Assembly (NCBI GenBank): GCA_017455225.1
Contig: JAFTBL010000137.1
Span: 1 to 7,835, forward strand
Length of the DNA stretch: 7,835 nt
Source: Oscillospiraceae bacterium
GTDB taxonomy: Bacteria; Bacillota_A; Clostridia; Oscillospirales; Oscillospiraceae
Reading direction: 5' to 3'
Shown here one piece after another: positions 1 through 6,927 of this stretch; position 1 is the first letter of the stretch; each line of letters begins with the position of its first letter. The translations under genes were made by a program, and so were the position numbers. The notes beneath the pieces are model-generated. The model ran no database searches. It was not told the DNA's origin and saw only the letters and a list, made by a program, of their open reading frames with translations.

Positions 1-3000
1 AGCACCTATTACTCCAGCGACCCGGGGACGCTGCGCACCAACGGCTATATCATCTCCGCCGCCAACGACACCGACACCTATACCCGTCTGATCCAGAACT
101 GCGTGTTCGACACCACGGAGAAGACGGCGGTGGACGTGACCAACGGCATGGTATGGGTGCTGCGGGGCAACATCTACGCCGACGCGGGCCGCACCTCCGG
201 CAGCCAGACGGTGCTTGCCGCCCTGCCGGATCTGGCCGTGATGGACGGCGAGGCCGTGCTGTACGGCTATCTGACCAACGGCTCTGACAAGACCGGCAAT
301 TCTCCCGCCGACGGCGTGACCGAGGAGATCACCTGGCGGCTGACCGGCGGGGACAAGGTGACCGCCGACTACGCCGCCTACACCGCGGCGCTGGTGAGCG
401 CGGGCTACACCGCTTATACCTCCAACACCATCGGCGCCAACCTGTTCGGCACCTACACCAAGGGCGACGTCACCGTGACGGTGGCGGCCACTCCCGGCAG
501 CAAGACCCTTCGGGTGATCGCCGACACAGGCGTGACCCTGCCCGCCATCGCACCGGTGGCTGCCGGCAGCGCGACGCCCACCGTGACCATGCTGGGAACC
601 GGCGACCAGGAGCATCTGAAGGACAGCAACCGGGATAAGTGCTTTGGCATGAGCTTCATCTTCCGCCTGTCCGACGGACACTTCATCGTGGTGGACGGCG
701 GCTATGACGATGCGGCGGAGGCCGAGCGCCTGTACGACAAGCTGACGGAGCTGTCCGGCGGCACCAAGCCGGTGATCGACACGTGGATCCTGACCCACAG
801 CCACCGGGATCACGTGGGCGCGTTCACGACCTTTGCCGCCGCTTACGGCAGCAGCGTGACACTCAACAGTGTGACCTTCAACTTCCCCAACGTCAGCTCC
901 TACAATGAAAACCTCACCAACGGAGGGCCTCAGAACACCCTGTACCGCGACGCGGTGTTGTCCGCGATCAGCACGTATTTCCCCGGCGCTACGGTGTATA
1001 AGCCCCATCCCGGCACGGTGATGCAGTTTGCCGGCACCGAGGTGGAATTCCTGTACACCTACGAGCTGTCCGCCCCCAACGACCTGTGGAACTTCAACGA
1101 CAGCTCCCTGGTGTTCACCGTGACCATCAACGGCCAGCGGATCATGATGACCGGCGACTGCGCTCAGCCCAGCACCGAGGCCATTCTGGCCAACTACACA
1201 GTGGCGGAGCTGGAGTGCGACGCGCTGCAGATGGCCCACCACGGCTACTACAACAACATCGTGCAGGCCGACTTCTACAAGTGGGCCATGGGCGACACCG
1301 GCTCCGGCGTGACGGAGAAGAAGCTGGCCTTCTGGCCCGGCTGCGAGCTGTACGCCTACACCAACAAGGACAATGACTCCACCGCTGCCAAGGACGCCGA
1401 GGCGGCTGCCAATGCCTATCTGATCGCCGAGCCCAATGTGAAGATCGTGGTGGCCGGAGACCGCAACGCCGACCCCGGAGAGTACACTTATGAGATCCTG
1501 ACCACCGGGCTGAAGAATGCGGGCGTGGTCGCCACCGTAGGCGACGACGAGTTTGCCATGCTGGCAGACGCCATCGCTGCGGCGGAGGCCGGCGGCACCA
1601 TTACGCTGCTGGGTGATCTGGAGTTGGACGGCGAGACCTTCACCAAGAACGTGACCCTGACCGCCGGTGAGGCGGTGGCACTGACCGGCACTGCCGCAGT
1701 GGCGGACGGTGTGACCGTGACCGCGGGCGGCAACGTCAGCGGCGGTGTGTTTGAGCTGCAGGGCAGCGGTGCCGTGTCCGGCGCCAGCTACGGCAGCTAC
1801 GGCACCTATGCGACCGGCGACGGTAAGACGTATTTCATGGAGCTGACCGGCAAGGCTGCCGTGATCGACGAGACGCTGACGGCCTACGACACGCTGGCGG
1901 AGGCGGTGGCTGCTGCCGAGGCAGGCCAGACCGTGGTGATCGTGGCGGATACGGTGGTGCTTGACGGTGTGGTGACGCTGGACAAGGCCATCACCGTGAC
2001 CACCGAGGGCGACGCGAACGTGACGGTATACGCCTCCGCTCGTGACAGCGGTAAGTTCCTGATCAACATCACCGCCCAGAACGTGAAACTGCTGGGCAAG
2101 GAGAATGCCCGGCTGATCCTCGACGGACGGCTGAACGGCACGGACGAGTACGAGGCCGAGCGCGGCGTGCTGGGCGTGCAGGGCGCCAACGCCGAAGTGG
2201 CGTACGTGACCGTGCAGAACGGTTTGACCAACTACACAAGCGGCGGCGGCGGCGTGTACGTGGGCAAGGTGGCCGAGCTGAGCCACTGCGAGGTGCGCAA
2301 CTGCGCTGCCACCAATAAGGGCGGCGCCATCTACGTGGCCAATGCCGGCACCGAGCTGACGCTGACGGACAGCGTGCTGGACGGCAACACGGCCAGCGGC
2401 CAGTACGGCGGCGGCGCGCTGTACATCGTGAGCAACGCCAAGGTGATGATGGAGCGGTGCGTGGTGTCCAACAACACCGCCACCAACACCGCCAAGCAGA
2501 CCGGCGGCGCCGTGTTCGTGGCGCAGAGCGGCAGCAAGACGGCGGGCTATCTGGTGGCTACCGACACGGAGTTCACCGGCAACAGCACGAACGCCGTGGA
2601 AGGCGCCGGCGCTATCGTGTTCACCGGCGTGATCTCTCTGGAGCGCTGTACGTTCTCCGGCAACGACAGCAACGTGCCGATCCTGCTGGCGGGCAACACC
2701 AACGCAAGCTACACCTGCAACAGCGCGGCGGTGTCCCGCAGGATCACCGATACGATCTTTGACGCGGTGAAGAGCGAGGCGATCTCCGGCGGCGGAAGCA
2801 CCATTGCCCTGACCGACAACGTGTACAAGACGGACGTGTCCGTGACGCTGGCGGCGGATTTGGGGCTGAACTTCTACGTGACCTCCGACGCGGCGGACGC
2901 GGTGATGACCTTCACGGTGGACGGCGTGGATACCGTGGCGCCGCTGGACGAGGCCAACGGACGCTATACCGCCCGTCTTACCGCCAAGGAGATGAACAAG

Positions 3001-3651
3001 ACCGTTACCGCCACGCTGAGCCACGGCGAAAAGACGCTCTACACCGTGGATTACTCCGTGGAGGAGTATCTGAACCAACTGACGGCGGAGGGCTCCGGCC
3101 AGACCGCCGCGGTGAAGGCAGCGGCCGAGGCCGTAAAGCATTACGGCGAGGCAGCGGCGCTCTACTTTGATCCGTCGCTGACGAGCGTGAACGCGGCCGA
3201 GCTGGCAGCCAACCTGCCCAGCCTCACGGCCGAGGGCGTGACCTCTTACTACGAGGCGGACGAGGACAAGGTGACGACGGCCGAGGGCATCAGCTTCTAC
3301 GGCAAGAGCCTGCTGTGCAAGGATACCACGCTGCTGCGGCTGTACTTTACCGCGGGCGCCGCCCCCGCTGTGACCGTTGCCTACGGCGAGACGGCGGTGG
3401 ACGTGACCGTGACGGCGCACGCCGACGGCCAGCATTACTACGTGGATATCCCCGTTGCTGCGGCGCGGCTGAGCGGCAGCTTTGCCGTGACCGCCACGCT
3501 GGGCGAGAGCACGCTGAGCTTCGATATGGGCGTGTACGACTATATCCGGCAGGCGCTGACGCTGTACGCGGATAACGCGGAAAAGACCCCGCTGACCAAC
3601 ATGTGCAAAGCGCTGTGGCAGTACAGCGAGAGCGTCAAGACACTGGGCTGA
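1..3651 (+). CDS. Large exoprotein, 5' end missing: MBL-fold hydrolase domain plus beta-helix
   Basis: The frame is open from base 1, so the real start lies upstream; the GTG at 103 is internal and lacks a ribosome site. 1216 residues are visible (numbered from base 1). Residues about 1-62 look like the last rungs of a beta-helix. Residues about 70-190 are a beta-rich lead-in. Residues about 195-500 are a metallo-beta-lactamase fold: VVDGG at 230-234, THSHRDH at 265-271 (the HxHxDH metal motif), TGD ending at D386, and AHHG with H413/H414, an order like ComEC-type MBL domains. Residues about 515-940 are right-handed beta-helix with rungs such as GGGGVYV, GGAIYV, GGALYI and GGAVFV. Residues about 946-1216 form a two-part C-terminal module (DLGLNFYV at 953; VKHYGEAA at 1045) of the sort seen at the ends of clostridial exoproteins. 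No LPXTG, dockerin or membrane anchor follows. Secretion is inferred; the signal peptide would be upstream. The substrate of the hydrolase domain is unknown. Confidence 0.9.
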   Translation, partial: STYYSSDPGTLRTNGYIISAANDTDTYTRLIQNCVFDTTEKTAVDVTNGMVWVLRGNIYADAGRTSGSQTVLAALPDLAVMDGEAVLYGYLTNGSDKTGNSPADGVTEEITWRLTGGDKVTADYAAYTAALVSAGYTAYTSNTIGANLFGTYTKGDVTVTVAATPGSKTLRVIADTGVTLPAIAPVAAGSATPTVTMLGTGDQEHLKDSNRDKCFGMSFIFRLSDGHFIVVDGGYDDAAEAERLYDKLTELSGGTKPVIDTWILTHSHRDHVGAFTTFAAAYGSSVTLNSVTFNFPNVSSYNENLTNGGPQNTLYRDAVLSAISTYFPGATVYKPHPGTVMQFAGTEVEFLYTYELSAPNDLWNFNDSSLVFTVTINGQRIMMTGDCAQPSTEAILANYTVAELECDALQMAHHGYYNNIVQADFYKWAMGDTGSGVTEKKLAFWPGCELYAYTNKDNDSTAAKDAEAAANAYLIAEPNVKIVVAGDRNADPGEYTYEILTTGLKNAGVVATVGDDEFAMLADAIAAAEAGGTITLLGDLELDGETFTKNVTLTAGEAVALTGTAAVADGVTVTAGGNVSGGVFELQGSGAVSGASYGSYGTYATGDGKTYFMELTGKAAVIDETLTAYDTLAEAVAAAEAGQTVVIVADTVVLDGVVTLDKAITVTTEGDANVTVYASARDSGKFLINITAQNVKLLGKENARLILDGRLNGTDEYEAERGVLGVQGANAEVAYVTVQNGLTNYTSGGGGVYVGKVAELSHCEVRNCAATNKGGAIYVANAGTELTLTDSVLDGNTASGQYGGGALYIVSNAKVMMERCVVSNNTATNTAKQTGGAVFVAQSGSKTAGYLVATDTEFTGNSTNAVEGAGAIVFTGVISLERCTFSGNDSNVPILLAGNTNASYTCNSAAVSRRITDTIFDAVKSEAISGGGSTIALTDNVYKTDVSVTLAADLGLNFYVTSDAADAVMTFTVDGVDTVAPLDEANGRYTARLTAKEMNKTVTATLSHGEKTLYTVDYSVEEYLNQLTAEGSGQTAAVKAAAEAVKHYGEAAALYFDPSLTSVNAAELAANLPSLTAEGVTSYYEADEDKVTTAEGISFYGKSLLCKDTTLLRLYFTAGAAPAVTVAYGETAVDVTVTAHADGQHYYVDIPVAAARLSGSFAVTATLGESTLSFDMGVYDYIRQALTLYADNAEKTPLTNMCKALWQYSESVKTLG

Positions 3652-3671
3652 CCCGGAAAGGAGAGCGCGGC

Positions 3672-3791
3672 ATGAAAAAACGGTATGAAAGACCTGAACT
3701 GGCACTGGATCTGCTGGAAGAGTCGGTGCTGACGGCCTCGTCGGTCGTTCTGGCACCGAGCGAGGACGAGTCGGAGATACTTCCGGGCTGA
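3672..3791 (+). CDS. 39-residue acidic peptide of unknown function
   Basis: An ATG at 3672 is preceded by AAAGGAG (3657-3663) at 8-base spacing, and the frame ends in TGA at 3789-3791. The same frame is open upstream to an ATG at 3603, but that start lies inside the exoprotein gene without a ribosome site, so 3672 is chosen. The peptide starts MKKRYERPEL, continues with a leucine- and glutamate-rich stretch and SVLTASS, and ends acidic (SEDESEILPG). It has no cysteine, no membrane segment and no signal peptide. The pattern of a basic start, Y-x-x-P-E-L, then a short hydrophobic V-L-T-A-S segment resembles many unannotated 35-50 residue peptides that I recall from gut Firmicutes; this is memory, not a search. 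It lies 20 bases after the exoprotein stop and before a shared terminator, so co-transcription is likely. No maturation enzyme is visible nearby. Confidence 0.72.
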   Translation: MKKRYERPELALDLLEESVLTASSVVLAPSEDESEILPG

Positions 3792-3809
3792 TCGGAGCTG
3801 AAAAGCAAA

Positions 3810-3863
3810 AACAAGCAACATAAGACCCGCGGGCAAACGCCCGCGGGTCTTATGTTGCTTGTT
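3810..3863. terminator. Bidirectional terminator, perfect 25-bp hairpin
   Basis: The arms at 3810-3834 and 3839-3863 are exact reverse complements around a 4-base AAAC loop. The core is GC-rich (ACCCGCGGGC) and the base is A/T-rich. Reading plus, the descending arm and what follows are T-rich (TTATGTTGCTTGTT). Reading minus, the hairpin runs into TTTTTGCTTTT. It lies between the convergent peptide gene and phosphatase gene, and its last base is also the last base of the phosphatase stop codon (3863-3865), so it should end transcripts from both sides. Confidence 0.85.
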
Positions 3864-4639
3864 CAATGACGCGTATCGTCGCTGAATTGCTCACAAAAGC
3901 GACCGGAGAACGAAGGGGCAAGCCCGGCGGCATACAGGTGAGAGCAGTCGCCTATGCGGGTGCAGCGAAAGGCGGCCACGCCGGGCTCCCGTTCCTCGGT
4001 GTACACCTCCGTCACCGAGGTGGGCAGCGTGACGGCGCCGTGCCACACAGCAAAGGGAGATACACCCCACAGGTGGCTGAGCATCACGCCTGTCACGCCG
4101 AAGTGGCAGAAGAGCGCCAGCGTGTCGCCGTTGGGCCGCTCTGCTTGGTAGGTACCGTCCGGCAGGCGGAGGTATCCGTGGCGCGCCAGCAGCGCGTCCA
4201 GCCCGGCACAGACCCGGTTGTACAGCGGCGCCATGTTGCTGTGGAGGGCCACCTCGGTCTGACGCCAGAGGGCGCCATCCAGATACCGGGGGTCAGACCG
4301 CAGCACAGCGGGCACCACGTCCCACACGATGCGGGAGGCAAACCGCCCGTCCGGCCAGCGGGCCGTGTCGGGATACGCCCTCTGCAGCGTGGAGTTGCCG
4401 TTGATATCGATCCGGGCAGGGAACTCCTGCAGCCAGTCCAGCGTTTCGGCGGTGCGACCCGCGGCGCGCAGCGCATAGTCGGCCGTTTCCTGCGCCCGGC
4501 CCAGCGGCGAGGCGTAAAAGGCGTCGATCCGCTCCCGGCACAGCAGGGCTGCCAGCGCCTTTGCCTCCTGACGCCCGGCAGCGGTCAGGCAGTCGTGCTG
4601 GTAATCCGGGTCGCCGTGGCGGATCAGCAGCAGGCGCAT
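3863..4639 (-). CDS. Histidine phosphatase (phosphoglycerate-mutase-like) family protein
   Basis: The 258-residue protein opens with LLLIRHGDPDY, giving the RHG signature at residues 7-9 with H8 as the expected phospho-acceptor. It continues with LTAAGRQEAKALA (18-30) and SPLGRAQET (44-52), whose arginine normally binds phosphate. E72 is a candidate acid, and CHFG with H179 is the likely second catalytic histidine, where many members have HG. The family removes or moves phosphate on sugars, nucleotides, cofactor precursors or proteins; the substrate cannot be read here. The protein has no signal peptide and should be cytoplasmic. Its ATG (4637-4639) follows the pta stop after one base (TAA-G-ATG), with GGAG at the end of pta as ribosome site, 7 bases away. 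It is therefore probably in the pta operon and translationally coupled. The stop codon touches the downstream hairpin. Confidence 0.88.
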   Translation of the reverse strand: MRLLLIRHGDPDYQHDCLTAAGRQEAKALAALLCRERIDAFYASPLGRAQETADYALRAAGRTAETLDWLQEFPARIDINGNSTLQRAYPDTARWPDGRFASRIVWDVVPAVLRSDPRYLDGALWRQTEVALHSNMAPLYNRVCAGLDALLARHGYLRLPDGTYQAERPNGDTLALFCHFGVTGVMLSHLWGVSPFAVWHGAVTLPTSVTEVYTEEREPGVAAFRCTRIGDCSHLYAAGLAPSFSGRFCEQFSDDTRH

Positions 4640-4640
4640 C

Positions 4641-5624
4641 TTATTGCTCCAGCCCCAGCGCGGCGGTGATGATGGCCATGGAGTAGACCTCCTGGGCGTT
4701 GCAGCCGCGGCTCAGATCGTTGATGGGAGCGTTCAGGCCCTGCAGAATGGGGCCATAGGCATCGAAGCCGCCCAGACGCTGGGCGATCTTGTAGCCGATG
4801 TTACCGGCGTTGATGTCGGGGAATACGAAGGTGTTGGCGTGACCGGCCACCTTGGATTCGGGCGCCTTGGTGTGGGCGACGCGGGGGGACACGGCGGCGT
4901 CAAACTGCAGCTCGCCATCGATGTCCAGCTCGGGTGCGGCGGCCTTGGCCTTGGCGCAGGCGTTGCGCATCTTGTCCACGTCCTCGCCGGAGCCGGAGCC
5001 CAGCGTGGAGTAGCTCAGGAAGGCGACTTTGGGATCCACACCGAAGATCCTGGCGGTCTTGGCGGTCTCCAGCGCGATCTCCACCAGCTCGTCCTCGTTG
5101 GGCTTGATGTTGATGGCGCAGTCCGCCATGGCCAGTACTTCCCGCTCACCGGTGGCGGAGGGGCGCACCAGAATGAAGCAGGAGGACACGATCTTGCTGC
5201 CCGGCTTGGTCTTGATGATCTGCAGCGCGGGGCGGACGGTGTCGGCGGTGGAATAGGTGGCGCCGCCCAGGAGAGCGTCGGCATAGCCCATCTTCACCAG
5301 CATGGTGCCGAAATAGTTGCCCTTCTTCAGCGCGGCGCGGCACTGCTCCTCGGTCATTTTGCCCTTGCGCAGCTCCACCATCTTGGCCACCATCTCGTCC
5401 ATCTTGTCGAAATTGGCGGGGTCAATGATCTCAGCGCCGCGAATATTGAAGCCGGCCTTCTCGGAGGCAGCCATCACCTCGTCGGGGTTGCCCACCAGCA
5501 CCGGCGTCAAAAACGTGCCGGACAGCAGCCGGGCGGAGGCCTCCAGAATGCGGGCGTCCGTGCCCTCGGTGAATACGATCTTCCGGGGGTTCTTTTTCAA
5601 CTGATCGATGAGAAACTGAAACAT
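4641..5624 (-). CDS. pta: Phosphate acetyltransferase
   Basis: Pta interconverts acetyl-CoA plus phosphate with acetyl-phosphate plus CoA in the cytoplasm, usually together with acetate kinase in fermentative ATP formation. The 327 residues match the short single-domain form of the PTA/PTB family. Visible marks are RKIVFTEGTDARIL near the start (14-27), GGATYSTADTVRPALQ (120-135), RPSATGEREVLAMADCAIN (154-172), SYSTLGSGSGEDVDK (205-218), FVFPDINAGNIGYKI (266-280) and GPILQGLNAPINDLSRG (291-307). The last contains the Ser-Arg pair (S305, R306) that corresponds to catalytic residues in the Methanosarcina enzyme. The reading frame runs far upstream, but the start is the ATG at 5622-5624, because AGAAGGAGGA sits 6 bases before it and family homology begins there. 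No ackA is visible; the downstream partner is a histidine phosphatase. Confidence 0.96.
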   Translation of the reverse strand: MFQFLIDQLKKNPRKIVFTEGTDARILEASARLLSGTFLTPVLVGNPDEVMAASEKAGFNIRGAEIIDPANFDKMDEMVAKMVELRKGKMTEEQCRAALKKGNYFGTMLVKMGYADALLGGATYSTADTVRPALQIIKTKPGSKIVSSCFILVRPSATGEREVLAMADCAINIKPNEDELVEIALETAKTARIFGVDPKVAFLSYSTLGSGSGEDVDKMRNACAKAKAAAPELDIDGELQFDAAVSPRVAHTKAPESKVAGHANTFVFPDINAGNIGYKIAQRLGGFDAYGPILQGLNAPINDLSRGCNAQEVYSMAIITAALGLEQ

Positions 5625-5644
5625 GCTTTTTCCTCCTTCTGTCT

Positions 5645-5664
5645 GCGCAGGTCTTCCCCTGCGC
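5645..5664 (-). promoter_or_regulatory. Hairpin in the pta leader
   Basis: On the minus strand GCGCAGG and CCTGCGC pair perfectly around a 6-base GGAAGA loop. It lies between the predicted transcription start (about 5672) and the pta ribosome site (5631-5640), 4 bases before the latter. It has no following T-tract, so it is not a terminator. It could stabilise the mRNA or influence ribosome access; a role is inferred only from position. Confidence 0.5.
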
Positions 5665-5678
5665 CTTTCACGGCACTT

Positions 5679-5707
5679 ATTGTAGCACCGCCGTATGGAA
5701 TTGTCAA
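5679..5707 (-). promoter_or_regulatory. Sigma-A-type promoter for pta and the phosphatase
   Basis: On the minus strand there is a full consensus -35 TTGACA (5702-5707), a 17-base spacer, and a -10 TACAAT (5679-5684) with a TG one base before it (extended -10). Transcription would start near 5672, giving a leader of about 48 bases before the pta ATG. The match is strong enough to predict high constitutive expression, as expected for a central fermentation gene. Confidence 0.85.
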
Positions 5708-5753
5708 TTTTTCGCAAGGGACGGGAATTCCGCCTGAAAAATGCGGCAAACCA

Positions 5754-5782
5754 TGGACGGAGGAGGTTTTTTATGGTACAAT
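5754..5782 (+). promoter_or_regulatory. Probable promoter for the racemase operon
   Basis: TGGACG (5754-5759, 4 of 6 to the -35 consensus), a 17-base spacer and TACAAT (5777-5782) with an extended TGG in front form a plausible sigma-A promoter. The start would fall near 5789, giving a short leader of about 28 bases before the GTG at 5817. The spacer also contains GGAGGAGG, and the -10 overlaps an ATG, so the same bases can be read as a translation start (see the findings). It faces away from the pta promoter. Confidence 0.55.
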
Positions 5783-5816
5783 ATCTCCATGTGGTAAGAA
5801 AGTGGGGTGGTACGCG

Positions 5817-6914
5817 GTGGAACGGCTTTTTCCCCGGTTGACGGTTTCTTTGCCCAAGCTGAAGGAGAACACCCGGCAGATCGTGAGCAGGTGCCGGCCA
5901 TGGGGGATCGAGGTGTGCGGCGTGGTCAAGGGCTGCAGCGCACTGCCGCCGGTGGCCCGCGCCATGCGGGAGGGCGGCGTGTCTTCCCTGGGCAGCAGCC
6001 GGCTGGAACAGATCGAGGCGCTGCGGCAGGCGGGTGTGCCGGGACCCTACGTCATGCTGCGCGTGCCCGGCCCGTCGGAGCTTCCGGCGCTGGTGGAGCT
6101 GTGCGAAACATCGCTGCAGAGCGAGTGGGACACGCTGGCGCTGCTGGAGCAGGAGTGCGCCCGGCGCCAGCGCGTCCACCGGGTGGTGGTCATGGCCGAT
6201 CTGGGCGATCTGCGGGAGGGCTACTGGGATCACGACGAGCTGGTGGAGGTGTGCGCCCGGGTGGAACGGGAGCTGCCTCACGTGCACCTGCAAGGGATCG
6301 GTGTGAATCTGGGCTGCGTGGGCTCGGTGCAGCCTACGCCGGATAAGATGGAGGCGCTGCTGGCGCTGGCGCGCCGGGTGGAGCAGACCATCGGCCGCCG
6401 GCTGGAGACGATCTCCGGCGGCGCCACCAGTTCCTATACGCTGGTGCACTGGGGCACCATGCCCCGGGGCGTGAACCACCTGCGCATCGGTGAGAATATC
6501 CTGCTGGGCAAGGATCTGCAGCTGGAGTGGCACATTGAGGACATGGACTATCTGGCCATGGACACCTTTACCCTGACGGCAGAGGTGCTGGAGATCAAAA
6601 CAAAGCCCAGCTACCCGCAGGGCACGCTTTGCATCGACGCTTTCGGCAACAAGCCCACCTATACCGACTACGGCATCCGCCGCCGGGCGCTGCTGGGCTT
6701 CGGCCGGGCGGACGCGGGCAACGTGGAGGCGCTGCTGCCCCGGGACGAGGGCGTGTGGATCTGGGGCGCGTCCTCCGACCACTGTGTGCTGGATGTGACC
6801 GAGGCGAAAAGGCCATTCCGGGTGGGCGACAAGGTGGATTTTTCACTGGCCTATTGCAATATGCTCTATCTCACTGCGCGCAACGACGTGCGCGTGGTGT
6901 ATGAGGACGAATGA
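5817..6914 (+). CDS. Ornithine/alanine racemase-family PLP enzyme
   Basis: The 365-residue protein fits the alanine-racemase-fold family that includes ornithine racemase (Orr) of Clostridium sticklandii. It begins LFPRLTVSLPKLKEN, like the family N-terminus. K38 in VVKG is the expected PLP lysine. Other family blocks are ADLGDLREGYW (127-137), GIGVNLGCVG (160-169), SGGATSS (200-206), RIGENILLG (223-231), DAFGNKPTYTDYGIRRRALLGFG and GASSDH (317-322). It should interconvert L- and D-forms of an amino acid in the cytoplasm. Ornithine is the best-studied substrate, but no ornithine-degradation genes are visible, so specificity is open. The start is the GTG at 5817, with the G-rich GTGGGGTGG (5802-5810) as a moderate ribosome site. 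A GTG five codons upstream (5802) is possible but lacks a good site, and the frame is open further upstream across the antisense of pta. It is followed after 13 bases by a membrane-protein gene, probably co-transcribed. Confidence 0.88.
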   Translation: MERLFPRLTVSLPKLKENTRQIVSRCRPWGIEVCGVVKGCSALPPVARAMREGGVSSLGSSRLEQIEALRQAGVPGPYVMLRVPGPSELPALVELCETSLQSEWDTLALLEQECARRQRVHRVVVMADLGDLREGYWDHDELVEVCARVERELPHVHLQGIGVNLGCVGSVQPTPDKMEALLALARRVEQTIGRRLETISGGATSSYTLVHWGTMPRGVNHLRIGENILLGKDLQLEWHIEDMDYLAMDTFTLTAEVLEIKTKPSYPQGTLCIDAFGNKPTYTDYGIRRRALLGFGRADAGNVEALLPRDEGVWIWGASSDHCVLDVTEAKRPFRVGDKVDFSLAYCNMLYLTARNDVRVVYEDE

Positions 6915-6927
6915 CAGGAGGAATACC

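Noticed and set aside
2233..2660. Glycine-rich repeats considered as a possible DNA repeat or recombination hot spot
   Set aside because: The repetition is at the protein level (beta-helix rungs GGAIYV and similar), with diverged DNA, and needs no separate DNA element.
3672..3791. Peptide considered as a RiPP or bacteriocin precursor
   Set aside because: It has no cysteine, no double-glycine cleavage site, and no maturation, export or immunity gene in the window. It is left as unknown.
3866..4669. 267-codon plus-strand frame opposite the phosphatase gene
   Set aside because: It is antisense to a clear histidine phosphatase, has no ribosome site, and its arginine-, glycine- and glutamine-rich product matches nothing I know.
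4644..5816. Long plus-strand open frame running into the racemase gene across the antisense of pta
   Set aside because: It has no ribosome site, and its glycine-, histidine- and leucine-rich translation has no family features. Family homology begins at 5817; the open frame is a by-product of high GC at third codon positions.
5750..5841. Frameshifted N-terminus of the racemase starting at the ATG at 5773
   Set aside because: The family N-terminus aligns directly from the GTG at 5817 onward, so no extra N-terminal part is missing and no frameshift is needed.
5625..6782. Upstream extension of the pta frame across the antisense of the racemase
   Set aside because: The strong ribosome site and promoter place the start at 5624. 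The upstream translation is low-complexity and crosses the promoter region.
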